Shown here: piece by piece, positions 1-8,396 of the stretch
Layout: each line of letters opens with the position of its first letter
Position numbering within the stretch: position 1 is the stretch's first letter
Assembly: GCA_938040095.1 (NCBI GenBank)
Contig: CALHXF010000032.1
Span: forward strand, 1-46,745
Reading direction: 5' to 3'
Origin: an uncultured Caulobacterales bacterium
Lineage (GTDB): Bacteria > Pseudomonadota > Alphaproteobacteria > Caulobacterales > Maricaulaceae
Length of the DNA: 46,745 bases
Translations under genes and position numbers: made by a program
Notes under the pieces: generated by a model
Databases searched by the model: none
Seen by the model: the letters and a program-made list of their open reading frames with translations, nothing else
Told to the model about the DNA's origin: nothing

Positions 1-669
1 ATTAGTTTGTTCGTCCCGTACGATGCCCATGTTTGTTACGTTTGCACCCCACATTTCTAACGTAGCTTTCAATCCTATCACGTTTGCCGCGATAATTTCA
101 CCCTTTGATAGGTCTGACCCTGGTACACGGAGTTCATCGCCAGAGCTGATGAGCGCAATTTTCAATTGGCGCTGTACTTTGAGGTTCGCGTGATTGGCTG
201 CTGCGCAGAGAGTGACAAGGGCTGGTGTCAACATTTGCCCTTTTTGAGCCAAGAGTTCTCCAGCTTGAAAGTCAGAGGCCACGTGTCGAATGAAAGCGTT
301 TGGCCGTGGGGTCTTTTGTACTGTTAAAAGACGACCTAGCAGGCCCGCGTCTTCTTTTAACAAAATTCGATCTGTTCCCTCTGGTACGACGGCGCCGGTT
401 GATACTTTCACGGCTTCACCGAGTTTAACTGTCTGCTCGTAGGGACGGCCCGCCGAGGATTCCCCAATCACACTAAGAGACTCTCCAATATCACAAGCAT
501 TGACTGCGTAGCCATCCATGCTTGATCCCTTGAACGGAGGCATATCTATTCGGGCGTAGGTGTCGTCGGCTATGGTGCGTCCACCGGCCGCGTTGATATG
601 TACCGTTTCCGCCCCAAGTTCGGGTTTGTGTTGACCAACAACGATAAGGGCTTCGGAAACGGAAATCAT
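1..669 (-). CDS. moeA: Molybdopterin molybdenumtransferase MoeA, partial (C-terminus outside window)
   Basis: Manual reverse-strand translation is open from ATG at 669 to the window edge: MISVSEALIVVGQHKPELGAETVHI...RIDMPPFKGSSMDGYAV...STGAVVPEGTDRILLKED...IALISSGDEL; MoeA motifs MPPFxxSxMDGYA and SSGDEL. Confidence 0.93.
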   Translation of the reverse strand, partial: MISVSEALIVVGQHKPELGAETVHINAAGGRTIADDTYARIDMPPFKGSSMDGYAVNACDIGESLSVIGESSAGRPYEQTVKLGEAVKVSTGAVVPEGTDRILLKEDAGLLGRLLTVQKTPRPNAFIRHVASDFQAGELLAQKGQMLTPALVTLCAAANHANLKVQRQLKIALISSGDELRVPGSDLSKGEIIAANVIGLKATLEMWGANVTNMGIVRDEQTN

Positions 670-743
670 CTTTCAGCTTGTAGACTGCCTAATGTCTTGC
701 ATAAAGCATTGCCTTCGCGACACGTCTCAATAAGTTTAGATTC

Positions 744-1583
744 GTGAAACAAACTTATGATCATCCGCACGACGTTTTACGTTTTTGTGCATCGCATCCC
801 AACGCGACGTTGGTCATAGTTCGCGATGTCACAGGCGGAACCTTGCGTGCACGTGGGGCTTTAATGGCGGTCACTGAAACTCACGTTGCAGGTTATGTGT
901 CCAATGGATGCGTAGATGCCGATATCATTGCACGTGCGCGTTCGGGACATTTTGGGTCTCTGGTTTATGGAAATGGCTCGCCGTATCGCGATATCACTTT
1001 GCCCTGTGGTGGGACTATCTGCGTGTTCCTAGTACCGCATCCAAATTCTCATGCGGTAGAAAGGGCAGTTTCTGATTTGGATAAGAGGCTGGCTTCAAGT
1101 TTGAAACTGGGGAGTGTTTCAGTTGATATTAAACCTCGTATGTGTCTTAGGATTGCCGGGCGTGGAGCCGCTTTTTTGGCGTTGGCCGATATGGCTGCAA
1201 CCGCTGGATTTGAAGTGCGCCTCCAATCTCCAGATCCAAATATTTCCTCCCATGTTAAACACTTAACTGACCCCTTGGAAGTGCTGGCGAGTGAAGATGA
1301 TAGATGGACAGCTGTAATTTTACTCTTTCATGATCATGATTGGGAGCCCTCAATTTTGAGCCAAGCCATTAAAGGTCCTGCGTTCTATATCGGGGCGATG
1401 GGTAGCGTCAAAACCCATGCCGTGCGCGTAGAAAATCTATTGGAAATGGGGGCGGATTCTGATCAAATTAGACGCGTTCGAGGACCTATTGGATTGGTTC
1501 CCGCACAACGCGATGCGCGCTCTCTTGCCGTCTCTATTCTCGCCGAAATCATTCAAGTGGCACAAGCTGAGGGGGTGATGTGA
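744..1583 (+). CDS. xdhC: XdhC/CoxI family protein (molybdoenzyme maturation factor)
   Basis: Glycine-rich IAGRGAAFLALADMA and YIGAMGSVKTHAVRVENLLEMG motifs typical of XdhC. Confidence 0.85.
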   Translation: MKQTYDHPHDVLRFCASHPNATLVIVRDVTGGTLRARGALMAVTETHVAGYVSNGCVDADIIARARSGHFGSLVYGNGSPYRDITLPCGGTICVFLVPHPNSHAVERAVSDLDKRLASSLKLGSVSVDIKPRMCLRIAGRGAAFLALADMAATAGFEVRLQSPDPNISSHVKHLTDPLEVLASEDDRWTAVILLFHDHDWEPSILSQAIKGPAFYIGAMGSVKTHAVRVENLLEMGADSDQIRRVRGPIGLVPAQRDARSLAVSILAEIIQVAQAEGVM

Positions 1584-2158
1584 GACCTATAGATATAGCC
1601 TGTATCGTTCTGGCAAGTGGGCAATCAAAACGGTTTGGTGTAGCTGATAAACTTGAGGCGAAGCTCGATGGAAAAACGGTTTTAGAAATGGTTATCGATA
1701 CCGTGAATTCCGTTGGTTTCGGTCAGGTATATATTGTGTCGCAGTATGAACTACAGGGGCATTTTAAATGGATAGAGAATATCGATCCCGAGAAAGGTCA
1801 AGGACACTCTCTCAGGCTCGGGTTAAGAACGGCGATAGAAAATAAGTGGGACAACGTCGTTATTGCACTTGGTGATATGCCACTGGTAAAATCTGTAAAC
1901 TTTGTAAACATGATAAGTGAAATTCATAAAAAACAGATGGTTGTGAGTGACTGTGAAGGTGTGCGTATGCCGCCAGCCTGCTTTGGGCGTAAAGTCATGG
2001 ATCAAATTTTGGAAGACAAATCCGCGAAAGGTGCGCGTCATTTCTTTGATAAAATACAGCCAACGACTGTTAAGATCGACGCGGAGTCTTGTCAGGATGT
2101 GGACACGCCTGAAGATTTGATTAGGGTAAGAGACATATTGAAGCGAAGCAAATTGTGA
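1580..2158 (+). CDS. MobA-like NTP transferase (MocA/molybdenum cofactor cytidylyltransferase type)
   Basis: N-terminal VLASGQSKRFGVADKL nucleotidyltransferase motif, ALGDMPLV motif; GTG start overlapping xdhC stop. Confidence 0.8.
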   Translation: MRPIDIACIVLASGQSKRFGVADKLEAKLDGKTVLEMVIDTVNSVGFGQVYIVSQYELQGHFKWIENIDPEKGQGHSLRLGLRTAIENKWDNVVIALGDMPLVKSVNFVNMISEIHKKQMVVSDCEGVRMPPACFGRKVMDQILEDKSAKGARHFFDKIQPTTVKIDAESCQDVDTPEDLIRVRDILKRSKL

Positions 2159-2168
2159 AGGGTGAAAC

Positions 2169-3179
2169 GTGATAGATAAAACGCAAATATCGCCTGCGCC
2201 TTTGGTCGACCCCTTCGGTCGTAAAATCACATATTTGCGCCTCTCCGTAACGGATAGATGTGATTTGCGCTGCAACTATTGCATGTCTGAAAAAATGACA
2301 TTTTTACCAAAGTCAGACCTTCTTGATGTCTCTGAGTTGGACACAGTTGCTAGCGCTTTTATCGCACGAGGTGTTCGCAAAATTCGTATCACGGGCGGAG
2401 AGCCATTGGTGCGCAGAAACATCATCGAAATCATGCAACGTATATCCAATCATTTAGGCGATGGGTTGGATGAATTAACGCTTACGACAAATGGAACTCA
2501 ACTTGAAAAGCATGCTGCGGACTTGGTTAAAGTTGGTGTGCGCCGAGTCAATGTATCGTTGGATACTTTAAATCCAGAGTCCTTTAGTCGGATCACCAGA
2601 GGAGGTCGACTGAACCAGGTTTTGGACGGAATTGCAGCGGCTCAATCACATGGACTAAAAGTCAAACTTAACGTCGTTGTTTTGAAATATGAGAATTTGG
2701 AAGAGCTTCCGTTTATTGTCCGATGGGCGCATAAACGTGACATTGATGTGACGTTGATTGAAGCCATGCCTATGGGAGAAATTGAAGCTGACAGGTTCGA
2801 TCAATACACACCACTATCTGACGTCCAAAGGAATTTTAGGAAGCTCTGGACGATGTCTCGCGATAGTTTTCAAACAGGTGGTCCGTCAGACTATTGGCGC
2901 GTCAAAGAGACTGGCGGACGACTTGGTTTTATTACGCCGATGTCCAATAACTTTTGTGGTGGATGCAACCGTGTTAGATTGACTTGCACGGGTCGTCTGG
3001 TTCTTTGTCTTGGACAGACTGATGACGCGGACCTTCGGGCTGTGTTAAGAGGTGGTGGTGATATTCATGCAGCACTGGAAGAAGCAATCGCCAGAAAGCC
3101 GAAGTCTCACGATTTTCTGATTGATGCTCCAGGTCAAAAACCTGCAATTTCTCGCCATATGTCGATGACGGGCGGTTAG
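2169..3179 (+). CDS. moaA: GTP 3',8-cyclase MoaA (radical SAM)
   Basis: RCDLRCNYCM (CxxxCxxC), RITGGEPLVRR, C-terminal CGGCNRVRLTCTGRLVLCLG second cluster site, C-terminal GG; GTG start. Confidence 0.96.
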   Translation: MIDKTQISPAPLVDPFGRKITYLRLSVTDRCDLRCNYCMSEKMTFLPKSDLLDVSELDTVASAFIARGVRKIRITGGEPLVRRNIIEIMQRISNHLGDGLDELTLTTNGTQLEKHAADLVKVGVRRVNVSLDTLNPESFSRITRGGRLNQVLDGIAAAQSHGLKVKLNVVVLKYENLEELPFIVRWAHKRDIDVTLIEAMPMGEIEADRFDQYTPLSDVQRNFRKLWTMSRDSFQTGGPSDYWRVKETGGRLGFITPMSNNFCGGCNRVRLTCTGRLVLCLGQTDDADLRAVLRGGGDIHAALEEAIARKPKSHDFLIDAPGQKPAISRHMSMTGG

Positions 3180-3182
3180 ATA

Positions 3183-3428
3183 ATGGCTGTGATATTGTTT
3201 TTTGGTCGGTTTTCTGACCTCTCTAAACGCATTGACGTTGAATTGCCTGCATACGTGACTGACAAAGCGTCATTGACTACATATCTATCGCAGACTGTTG
3301 AGGGTTTTGCTTCGCTGGCAGCTCTAAAGGATACACGGATATCCGTGAATATGATAGTTTCGATGACTGAAACGTCAGTCGGGAACGATGATGAGATAGC
3401 ATATATGTCGGCTTTATCAGGCGGATGA
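3183..3428 (+). CDS. moaD: Molybdopterin synthase sulfur carrier subunit MoaD
   Basis: 81 aa ubiquitin-like, C-terminal LSGG, between moaA and moaE. Confidence 0.9.
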   Translation: MAVILFFGRFSDLSKRIDVELPAYVTDKASLTTYLSQTVEGFASLAALKDTRISVNMIVSMTETSVGNDDEIAYMSALSGG

Positions 3429-3874
3429 TCCGTATTTTAGACAAAGGTTTTGACCCCGATTTCGAGTTGGCCGAGTTTCAAAAGCGAGCGTTTGGTGCGG
3501 GGGCAATCGTCTCTTTTACAGGGTGGGTTCGAGACGATGGCGCCACTGAAAGTCTAAGCCTCAGTCATTACGAAGGCTTTACTGAAACGCACATCAAAGG
3601 TTTCGTGGAATGTGCAAAATCAAGATGGGCCTTGCAAGAGAGTTTGATTGTCCACCGTGTCGGTAAAATGTCTGTAGGTACCCCAATTGTGTTGGTCGCA
3701 ACGGCTTCGGTGCATCGTCGTGATGCGTTCGAAGCCTGTGATTTCCTGATGGACAAGTTGAAATCCGAGGCCCCATTTTGGAAGCAGGAAACTAAATCTG
3801 GGGAAACCGTCTGGGTTGAACCAAGACAGCAAGACAAGAGCGATCTGAAACGGTGGGACAATGCCAGGGATTGA
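3425..3874 (+). CDS. moaE: Molybdopterin synthase catalytic subunit MoaE
   Basis: MoaE features: GAIVSFTGWVRD, LSHYEGF, HRVGKMSVG, KSEAPFWKQE; 4-bp overlap with moaD. Confidence 0.95.
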   Translation: MIRILDKGFDPDFELAEFQKRAFGAGAIVSFTGWVRDDGATESLSLSHYEGFTETHIKGFVECAKSRWALQESLIVHRVGKMSVGTPIVLVATASVHRRDAFEACDFLMDKLKSEAPFWKQETKSGETVWVEPRQQDKSDLKRWDNARD

Positions 3875-4388
3875 TGAGAATTTATTGTTCCGATCTCTGG
3901 GTATTGCAGTTCTGACGATTTCGGATACCCGGACGTCCGAAAACGACCGTAGCGGGGATGCTTTGGCACGGTGTGTTACTGACGCAGGGCATTATTTGGT
4001 GTCGAGGGCGATTGTTCCCGACGATACGGTTGAAATTGCCGGCATGATCACGCGATGGGAAAATCACTCGGCGATAGACGCTATTTTGACCACGGGCGGA
4101 ACGGGCCTCACGGGTCGCGATGTAACGGTGGAGGCCATTTCGCCTATGCTTGACAAAACCTTGGATGGTTTTTCGGTCCTTTTTCACCGTATGAGTTTTG
4201 ACAGTGTCGGTTTGGCTACGCTTCAATCACGTGCCTGTGCAGGTTTAATTGACACAACATTTGTGTTTTGTTTACCTGGTTCCACCGGCGCAGTAACCGA
4301 GGCTTGGGATCATATCATCCGTGATGCCTTGGACAGTCGCTATCGCCCATGTTCACTTGTTGACCTAATCCCGAGGCTTTCAGAATGA
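3861..4388 (+). CDS. MoaB/Mog family molybdopterin adenylyltransferase-like protein
   Basis: VLTISDTRT...[18 protein letters not shown] and LPGSTGAV motifs. Confidence 0.9.
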   Translation: MPGIDENLLFRSLGIAVLTISDTRTSENDRSGDALARCVTDAGHYLVSRAIVPDDTVEIAGMITRWENHSAIDAILTTGGTGLTGRDVTVEAISPMLDKTLDGFSVLFHRMSFDSVGLATLQSRACAGLIDTTFVFCLPGSTGAVTEAWDHIIRDALDSRYRPCSLVDLIPRLSE

Positions 4389-4873
4389 CCGCTCTTACCC
4401 ATATTGACGATCAAGGTCGTGCCGCGATGGTTGATGTTTCAGGAAAGCCTGTCACGGCGCGTAGGGCGCTAGCGGTAGGGTCCGTCCGTATGTCTGCAGA
4501 GACGTTCGCCCTACTTCAATCAGGTGAAAACCCCAAAGGTAGTGTCGAGAATATCGCTGAACTGGCGGGTATAATGGGTGCCAAACGAACCGCTGACCTT
4601 ATTCCATTATGTCATCCACTGCCGCTATCAAAAGTAAAAGTACGCATCGCGTCGGACGGGGCTCTGCCAGGTGTTAGGGTGACCGCCGAAACGAAAACTA
4701 ATGGTGTTACGGGTGTGGAGATGGAAGCGCTGACCGCCGTATCTGTCGCGTGTTTGACCATTTATGATATGTTGAAGGCAGTCGATAAATCGATGGTCAT
4801 TCAGGGTATTTGCTTGCTTGAAAAGGACGGTGGTAAAAGTGGGTATTGGCGTGCGGATGAAGACGGTGGCTAA
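4385..4873 (+). CDS. moaC: Cyclic pyranopterin monophosphate synthase MoaC
   Basis: [70 protein letters not shown]. Confidence 0.97.
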   Translation: MTALTHIDDQGRAAMVDVSGKPVTARRALAVGSVRMSAETFALLQSGENPKGSVENIAELAGIMGAKRTADLIPLCHPLPLSKVKVRIASDGALPGVRVTAETKTNGVTGVEMEALTAVSVACLTIYDMLKAVDKSMVIQGICLLEKDGGKSGYWRADEDGG

Positions 4874-4951
4874 TTTCTTCCTCTTAAGGCGGGCAGGTGT
4901 TGACGTTTCGACTTGTCCTTGGCATTTGCGGGGAAACTTTGAGGTATAAGT

Positions 4952-5503
4952 ATGTCCCCTAAATTACGCAAATATATGGTCCTTGCTCATCTGTGGGCTG
5001 CAGGACTTATGGCACCGGCTTTTGCGCTTCATGCGATTTCGGGTGGTCTTTACTTAATGAATATCAAAGGTCAGGCTGCAACTGAACGTGTTCCTCTTCC
5101 AGCGAGTGCAACACTCGATTTTTCCAGTGAAACGTTAGATGCAGAGGTAAGAGAGCTCTTGTTTAAGGCTGATATTGATCATAATTTTCAATATATCCGT
5201 AATCGAGGTTCGCTCATTCAATTGCGTCCTACATCTCGCACTTATTTAGAATTCAAACAAACCGACAGCGGACTCACGGCAACTCGAGTGAAGCCAAATG
5301 CGGTCAGGTCCATGATGGAGCTTCACAAGGGACATGGACCTACGTTGTTCAAAACGTATCAAAAGTTTGTCGCGCTCTTGCTTCTTCTTGTGGTTTTTGG
5401 GGGTGTTTTGGTGGGCTTGTTAGCTCGCGCGTATCGTCGTCAAACCGTCACTGCTGTGATTTTGGGTGGGGTTGCGTTCGTCATGATTGGCTTTGTGGTT
5501 TGA
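4952..5503 (+). CDS. PepSY-like membrane protein, three predicted TM segments
   Basis: Hydrophobic segments near residues 8-35, 133-155 and 163-183; soluble middle domain resembling PepSY-TM proteins. Confidence 0.6.
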   Translation: MSPKLRKYMVLAHLWAAGLMAPAFALHAISGGLYLMNIKGQAATERVPLPASATLDFSSETLDAEVRELLFKADIDHNFQYIRNRGSLIQLRPTSRTYLEFKQTDSGLTATRVKPNAVRSMMELHKGHGPTLFKTYQKFVALLLLLVVFGGVLVGLLARAYRRQTVTAVILGGVAFVMIGFVV

Positions 5504-5543
5504 GCGCTGACACCTAGAGTGTTGGCCCACTTTATCTAGGATG

Positions 5544-5563
5544 CCCCTGCATCAATGCAGGGG
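5544..5563. terminator. Hairpin between convergent genes, possible bidirectional terminator
   Basis: CCCCTGCA-TCAA-TGCAGGGG perfect 8-bp stem; only a short T tract (TTT) follows. Confidence 0.5.
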
Positions 5564-5628
5564 TTTCAAAATATCGTCACCCCATTTTGGGATGACTTGA
5601 TAGCAAAATTGCGATTGAAATAGACGGC

Positions 5629-6945
5629 CTATTTCACTGCATTGGTAAGATAGTTTTCAAGCATTTCTTGTTTGCCAGACATGACAGCAGGAGAGACATT
5701 GCCCTTCAAGGCGGCGTCAGACATTTCGCTAAGTGAGAGTTTACCAGATAACATCTGTTCCCCAAGCCCGCTTTCCCACCCCGCGTAGCGAGATTTTTTG
5801 AAATCCTCTAATGCATCAGCTTCAATCATTTCAGCTGCGTTCATGAGGCCCCGTGCGAGGAGGTCCATGCCACCAATGTGCCCATGGAATAAATCGTCTG
5901 CATCGCTAGATTGACGACGGATTTTGGCGTCAAAGTTAGAGCCGCCATTTTTGAAACCGCCACCTTTTAAGATATAGTATAAAGCCAGTGTAATCTCTCT
6001 AAGGTCATGTGGGAACTGATCTGTGTCCCAACCATTTTGCGGATCACCTCGGTTGAAATCGATTGATCCGAAGATATCGAAGGCATTCGCCATTTCGATC
6101 TCATGCTCAAAGCTATTTCCGGCGAGTGTCGCGTGATTAGGTTCAATATTTACGCCGATTTCTTTTTCCAATCCGTATTGCTTTAGAAACCCATAAACTG
6201 TCCCAACATCGCGATCATATTGGTGTTTTGTGGGCTCATGCGGTTTGGGTTCAATCCAGATGTCGCCCTTGAATCCGATCTTGTGCTTGTGCTCGACAAC
6301 CATGGTCATAAACCGACCTAATTGTTCCATTTCCTGACCGACATTAGTGTTCAAGATCGTGTCATATCCTTCACGACCACCCCAAAGCACATATCCAGAC
6401 CCTCCAAGTCGATGTGTAGCTTCCAAGCAGTGTTTGACCTGCAGGGCTCCGAAGGCTGTTACGTCTGGGTTCGGGTTCGTTGCGCCACCCGCCATATAGC
6501 GTGGGTGCGAAAATAGGTTCGCTGTTCCCCAAAGAAGTTGGGTCGAGCTCGCGTCCATCTTGGCTTCGATTTGATCGACAATAGCCGCGAAATTCTCAAC
6601 ATGTTCACGCGGCGTTTCCGCGGCGGCCATAACATCTGTATCGTGAAAGCAAAAAAAGGGCTGCCCTAAACGATCAAAAAAATCGAAAGCAACATCTAGT
6701 TTTTGTGTCGCTGCCGCTTGATCCATTGGTCCGCTCAACCAAGGGCGATCAAATGTTCCTGCGCCGAAAATATCATGACCGTCCCAGCAGAAGCTATGCC
6801 AATAACACGCGGCAACTCGCAGGTGCTCTTCAATCGGTTTACCCATTACGATTTTTTTCGGGTCGTAATATTTGAACGCCAATGGGTTGGCGCTGTTCGG
6901 GCCTTCATATTGTATTTTTTCGATGTGATCAAAATAGCCGCTCAT
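5629..6945 (-). CDS. xylA: Xylose isomerase
   Basis: Motifs WGGREGYDTILNTN, FKGDIWIEPKPHEPTKHQYD, GVNIEPNHATLAGNSFEHE, GSIDFNRGDPQNGWDTDQFP. Confidence 0.97.
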   Translation of the reverse strand: MSGYFDHIEKIQYEGPNSANPLAFKYYDPKKIVMGKPIEEHLRVAACYWHSFCWDGHDIFGAGTFDRPWLSGPMDQAAATQKLDVAFDFFDRLGQPFFCFHDTDVMAAAETPREHVENFAAIVDQIEAKMDASSTQLLWGTANLFSHPRYMAGGATNPNPDVTAFGALQVKHCLEATHRLGGSGYVLWGGREGYDTILNTNVGQEMEQLGRFMTMVVEHKHKIGFKGDIWIEPKPHEPTKHQYDRDVGTVYGFLKQYGLEKEIGVNIEPNHATLAGNSFEHEIEMANAFDIFGSIDFNRGDPQNGWDTDQFPHDLREITLALYYILKGGGFKNGGSNFDAKIRRQSSDADDLFHGHIGGMDLLARGLMNAAEMIEADALEDFKKSRYAGWESGLGEQMLSGKLSLSEMSDAALKGNVSPAVMSGKQEMLENYLTNAVK

Positions 6946-8396
6946 GACATCAAGTCCTTTGTTCGCGTGTATAGGGTTTTAAATGTGTCTCGCCGAGGGG
7001 CTAGTTGGGCTTGCCACTCTGTGTTTGGAGATAAAGTTTGTTGGATCGGAGGAGGGGTGCAGACGTCGGTTGCGGTTTCGCCAGTCAAACCCAAACGAGC
7101 CAGTCTCGCGGCGCCAAAAGCGGGGCCAACAGACGCACCATCGCGGATGTGTATGGGTAGGTCAAAAACAGACGCAAGAACCTCTGCCCAATATGTGGAG
7201 CGTGATCCACCTCCAATGACCGAGAGTTCAGTTGGGGCATTCCCCGCAGCGCGAATTGCGTCAAAGCCGTCGGCTAAAGCGAAGCTAACCCCTTCGACTG
7301 CTGCGCCACCCAAGTCGATTCCGGAGTGCTCAAAGGATAAACCGAAAAACGCGCCTTTTGCAGCAGGGTTGTTATGTGGTGTCCGTTCACCTGAAAGGTA
7401 AGGAAGGAATATTGGGCCTGTCCCAATAGGGCGCTTACTCTCCAATTCCTCAAACAGGTCGCTTGATTGCGAGTAGCCTGAAAGTTTAGACGCAAAGTCA
7501 ACGGCGCTCGCAGCTGCTAGGGTTACGGCCATGCGATGCCAAAGACCTGGAAGGGCGTGACAAAAGGCATGCACGGCTTGGGATGGATTGGGACGATACC
7601 CATCATCTGCGGAAAATACGACGCCCGATGTCCCAAGTGAAACGAAGCCGTCTTTCGGATTAATTGTTCCCGCGCCCACAGCGCCTGCCGCGTTATCACC
7701 GCCACCTGCGACGACAGGTACTTTGTCCATGCCCCATTGCGAGGCAATTTCACCAAGCAACATGCCTGTAACGTCGGAACCTTCAAACAGGGAGGGCATA
7801 TTTTCGCGTCTAAAACCGCAATGACCTAGTACATCGTCTGACCAATCGCGTTTCGCCACATCCATCCAAAGTGTACCTGCGCTGTCTGACATATCAGATG
7901 CGTAGACACCGCACATTTTTAAGCGAATATAGTCTTTCGGTAATAGAACCTTTGCCGTCTGTTTAAACAGGTCGGGTTCGTTGTCTTTCATCCAAGCCAG
8001 TTTTGGCGCAGTGAAACCCGGCATGGCCAGATTGCCTGTAATATCCGAGAGGTGCGGGATGTTGGTCATCATGCTCGCGCATTGCCCCGCGCTGCGCCCA
8101 TCGTTCCAAAGAATAGCGGGCCTGAGAGGCTTGTCAGAGGCATCCAAGCAAACAGCACCATGCATCTGTCCTGAAAGGCCGATAGCTTTGACCGCCGCTC
8201 GCCCTTTTGTTGAGAGCGACATGATGGCTTCGCAAACAGCTGGCCACCACTGTTGGTCGGGGTCTTGCTCTGCGTGAAGCGGGGCAGGGCGGTGGACATC
8301 CATCTGCGTAGAAGACGCTTGTTCAATGATGACTTGGTCATCGTCAACCAAGACGGCTTTTACGCTTGATGTCCCAATATCGAGGCCGAGATACAT
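6942..8396 (-). CDS. xylB: Xylulokinase
   Basis: MYLGLDIGTSSVKAVLVD, GLSGQMHGAV, GGGDNAAGAVG, LPYLSGERTPHNNP; 4-bp overlap with xylA. Confidence 0.96.
   Translation of the reverse strand: MYLGLDIGTSSVKAVLVDDDQVIIEQASSTQMDVHRPAPLHAEQDPDQQWWPAVCEAIMSLSTKGRAAVKAIGLSGQMHGAVCLDASDKPLRPAILWNDGRSAGQCASMMTNIPHLSDITGNLAMPGFTAPKLAWMKDNEPDLFKQTAKVLLPKDYIRLKMCGVYASDMSDSAGTLWMDVAKRDWSDDVLGHCGFRRENMPSLFEGSDVTGMLLGEIASQWGMDKVPVVAGGGDNAAGAVGAGTINPKDGFVSLGTSGVVFSADDGYRPNPSQAVHAFCHALPGLWHRMAVTLAAASAVDFASKLSGYSQSSDLFEELESKRPIGTGPIFLPYLSGERTPHNNPAAKGAFFGLSFEHSGIDLGGAAVEGVSFALADGFDAIRAAGNAPTELSVIGGGSRSTYWAEVLASVFDLPIHIRDGASVGPAFGAARLARLGLTGETATDVCTPPPIQQTLSPNTEWQAQLAPRRDTFKTLYTRTKDLMS

Noticed and set aside
1823-2275. 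150-aa minus-strand ORF over mocA/moaA
   Set aside because: Antisense to well-supported genes; composition looks like shadow translation, no motif.
3568-3969. 133-aa minus-strand ORF over moaE
   Set aside because: Shadow ORF opposite a clear MoaE.
6703-7401. 232-aa plus-strand ORF over xylA/xylB
   Set aside because: Antisense to unmistakable xylA and xylB; low-complexity Pro/Ala/Ser translation.
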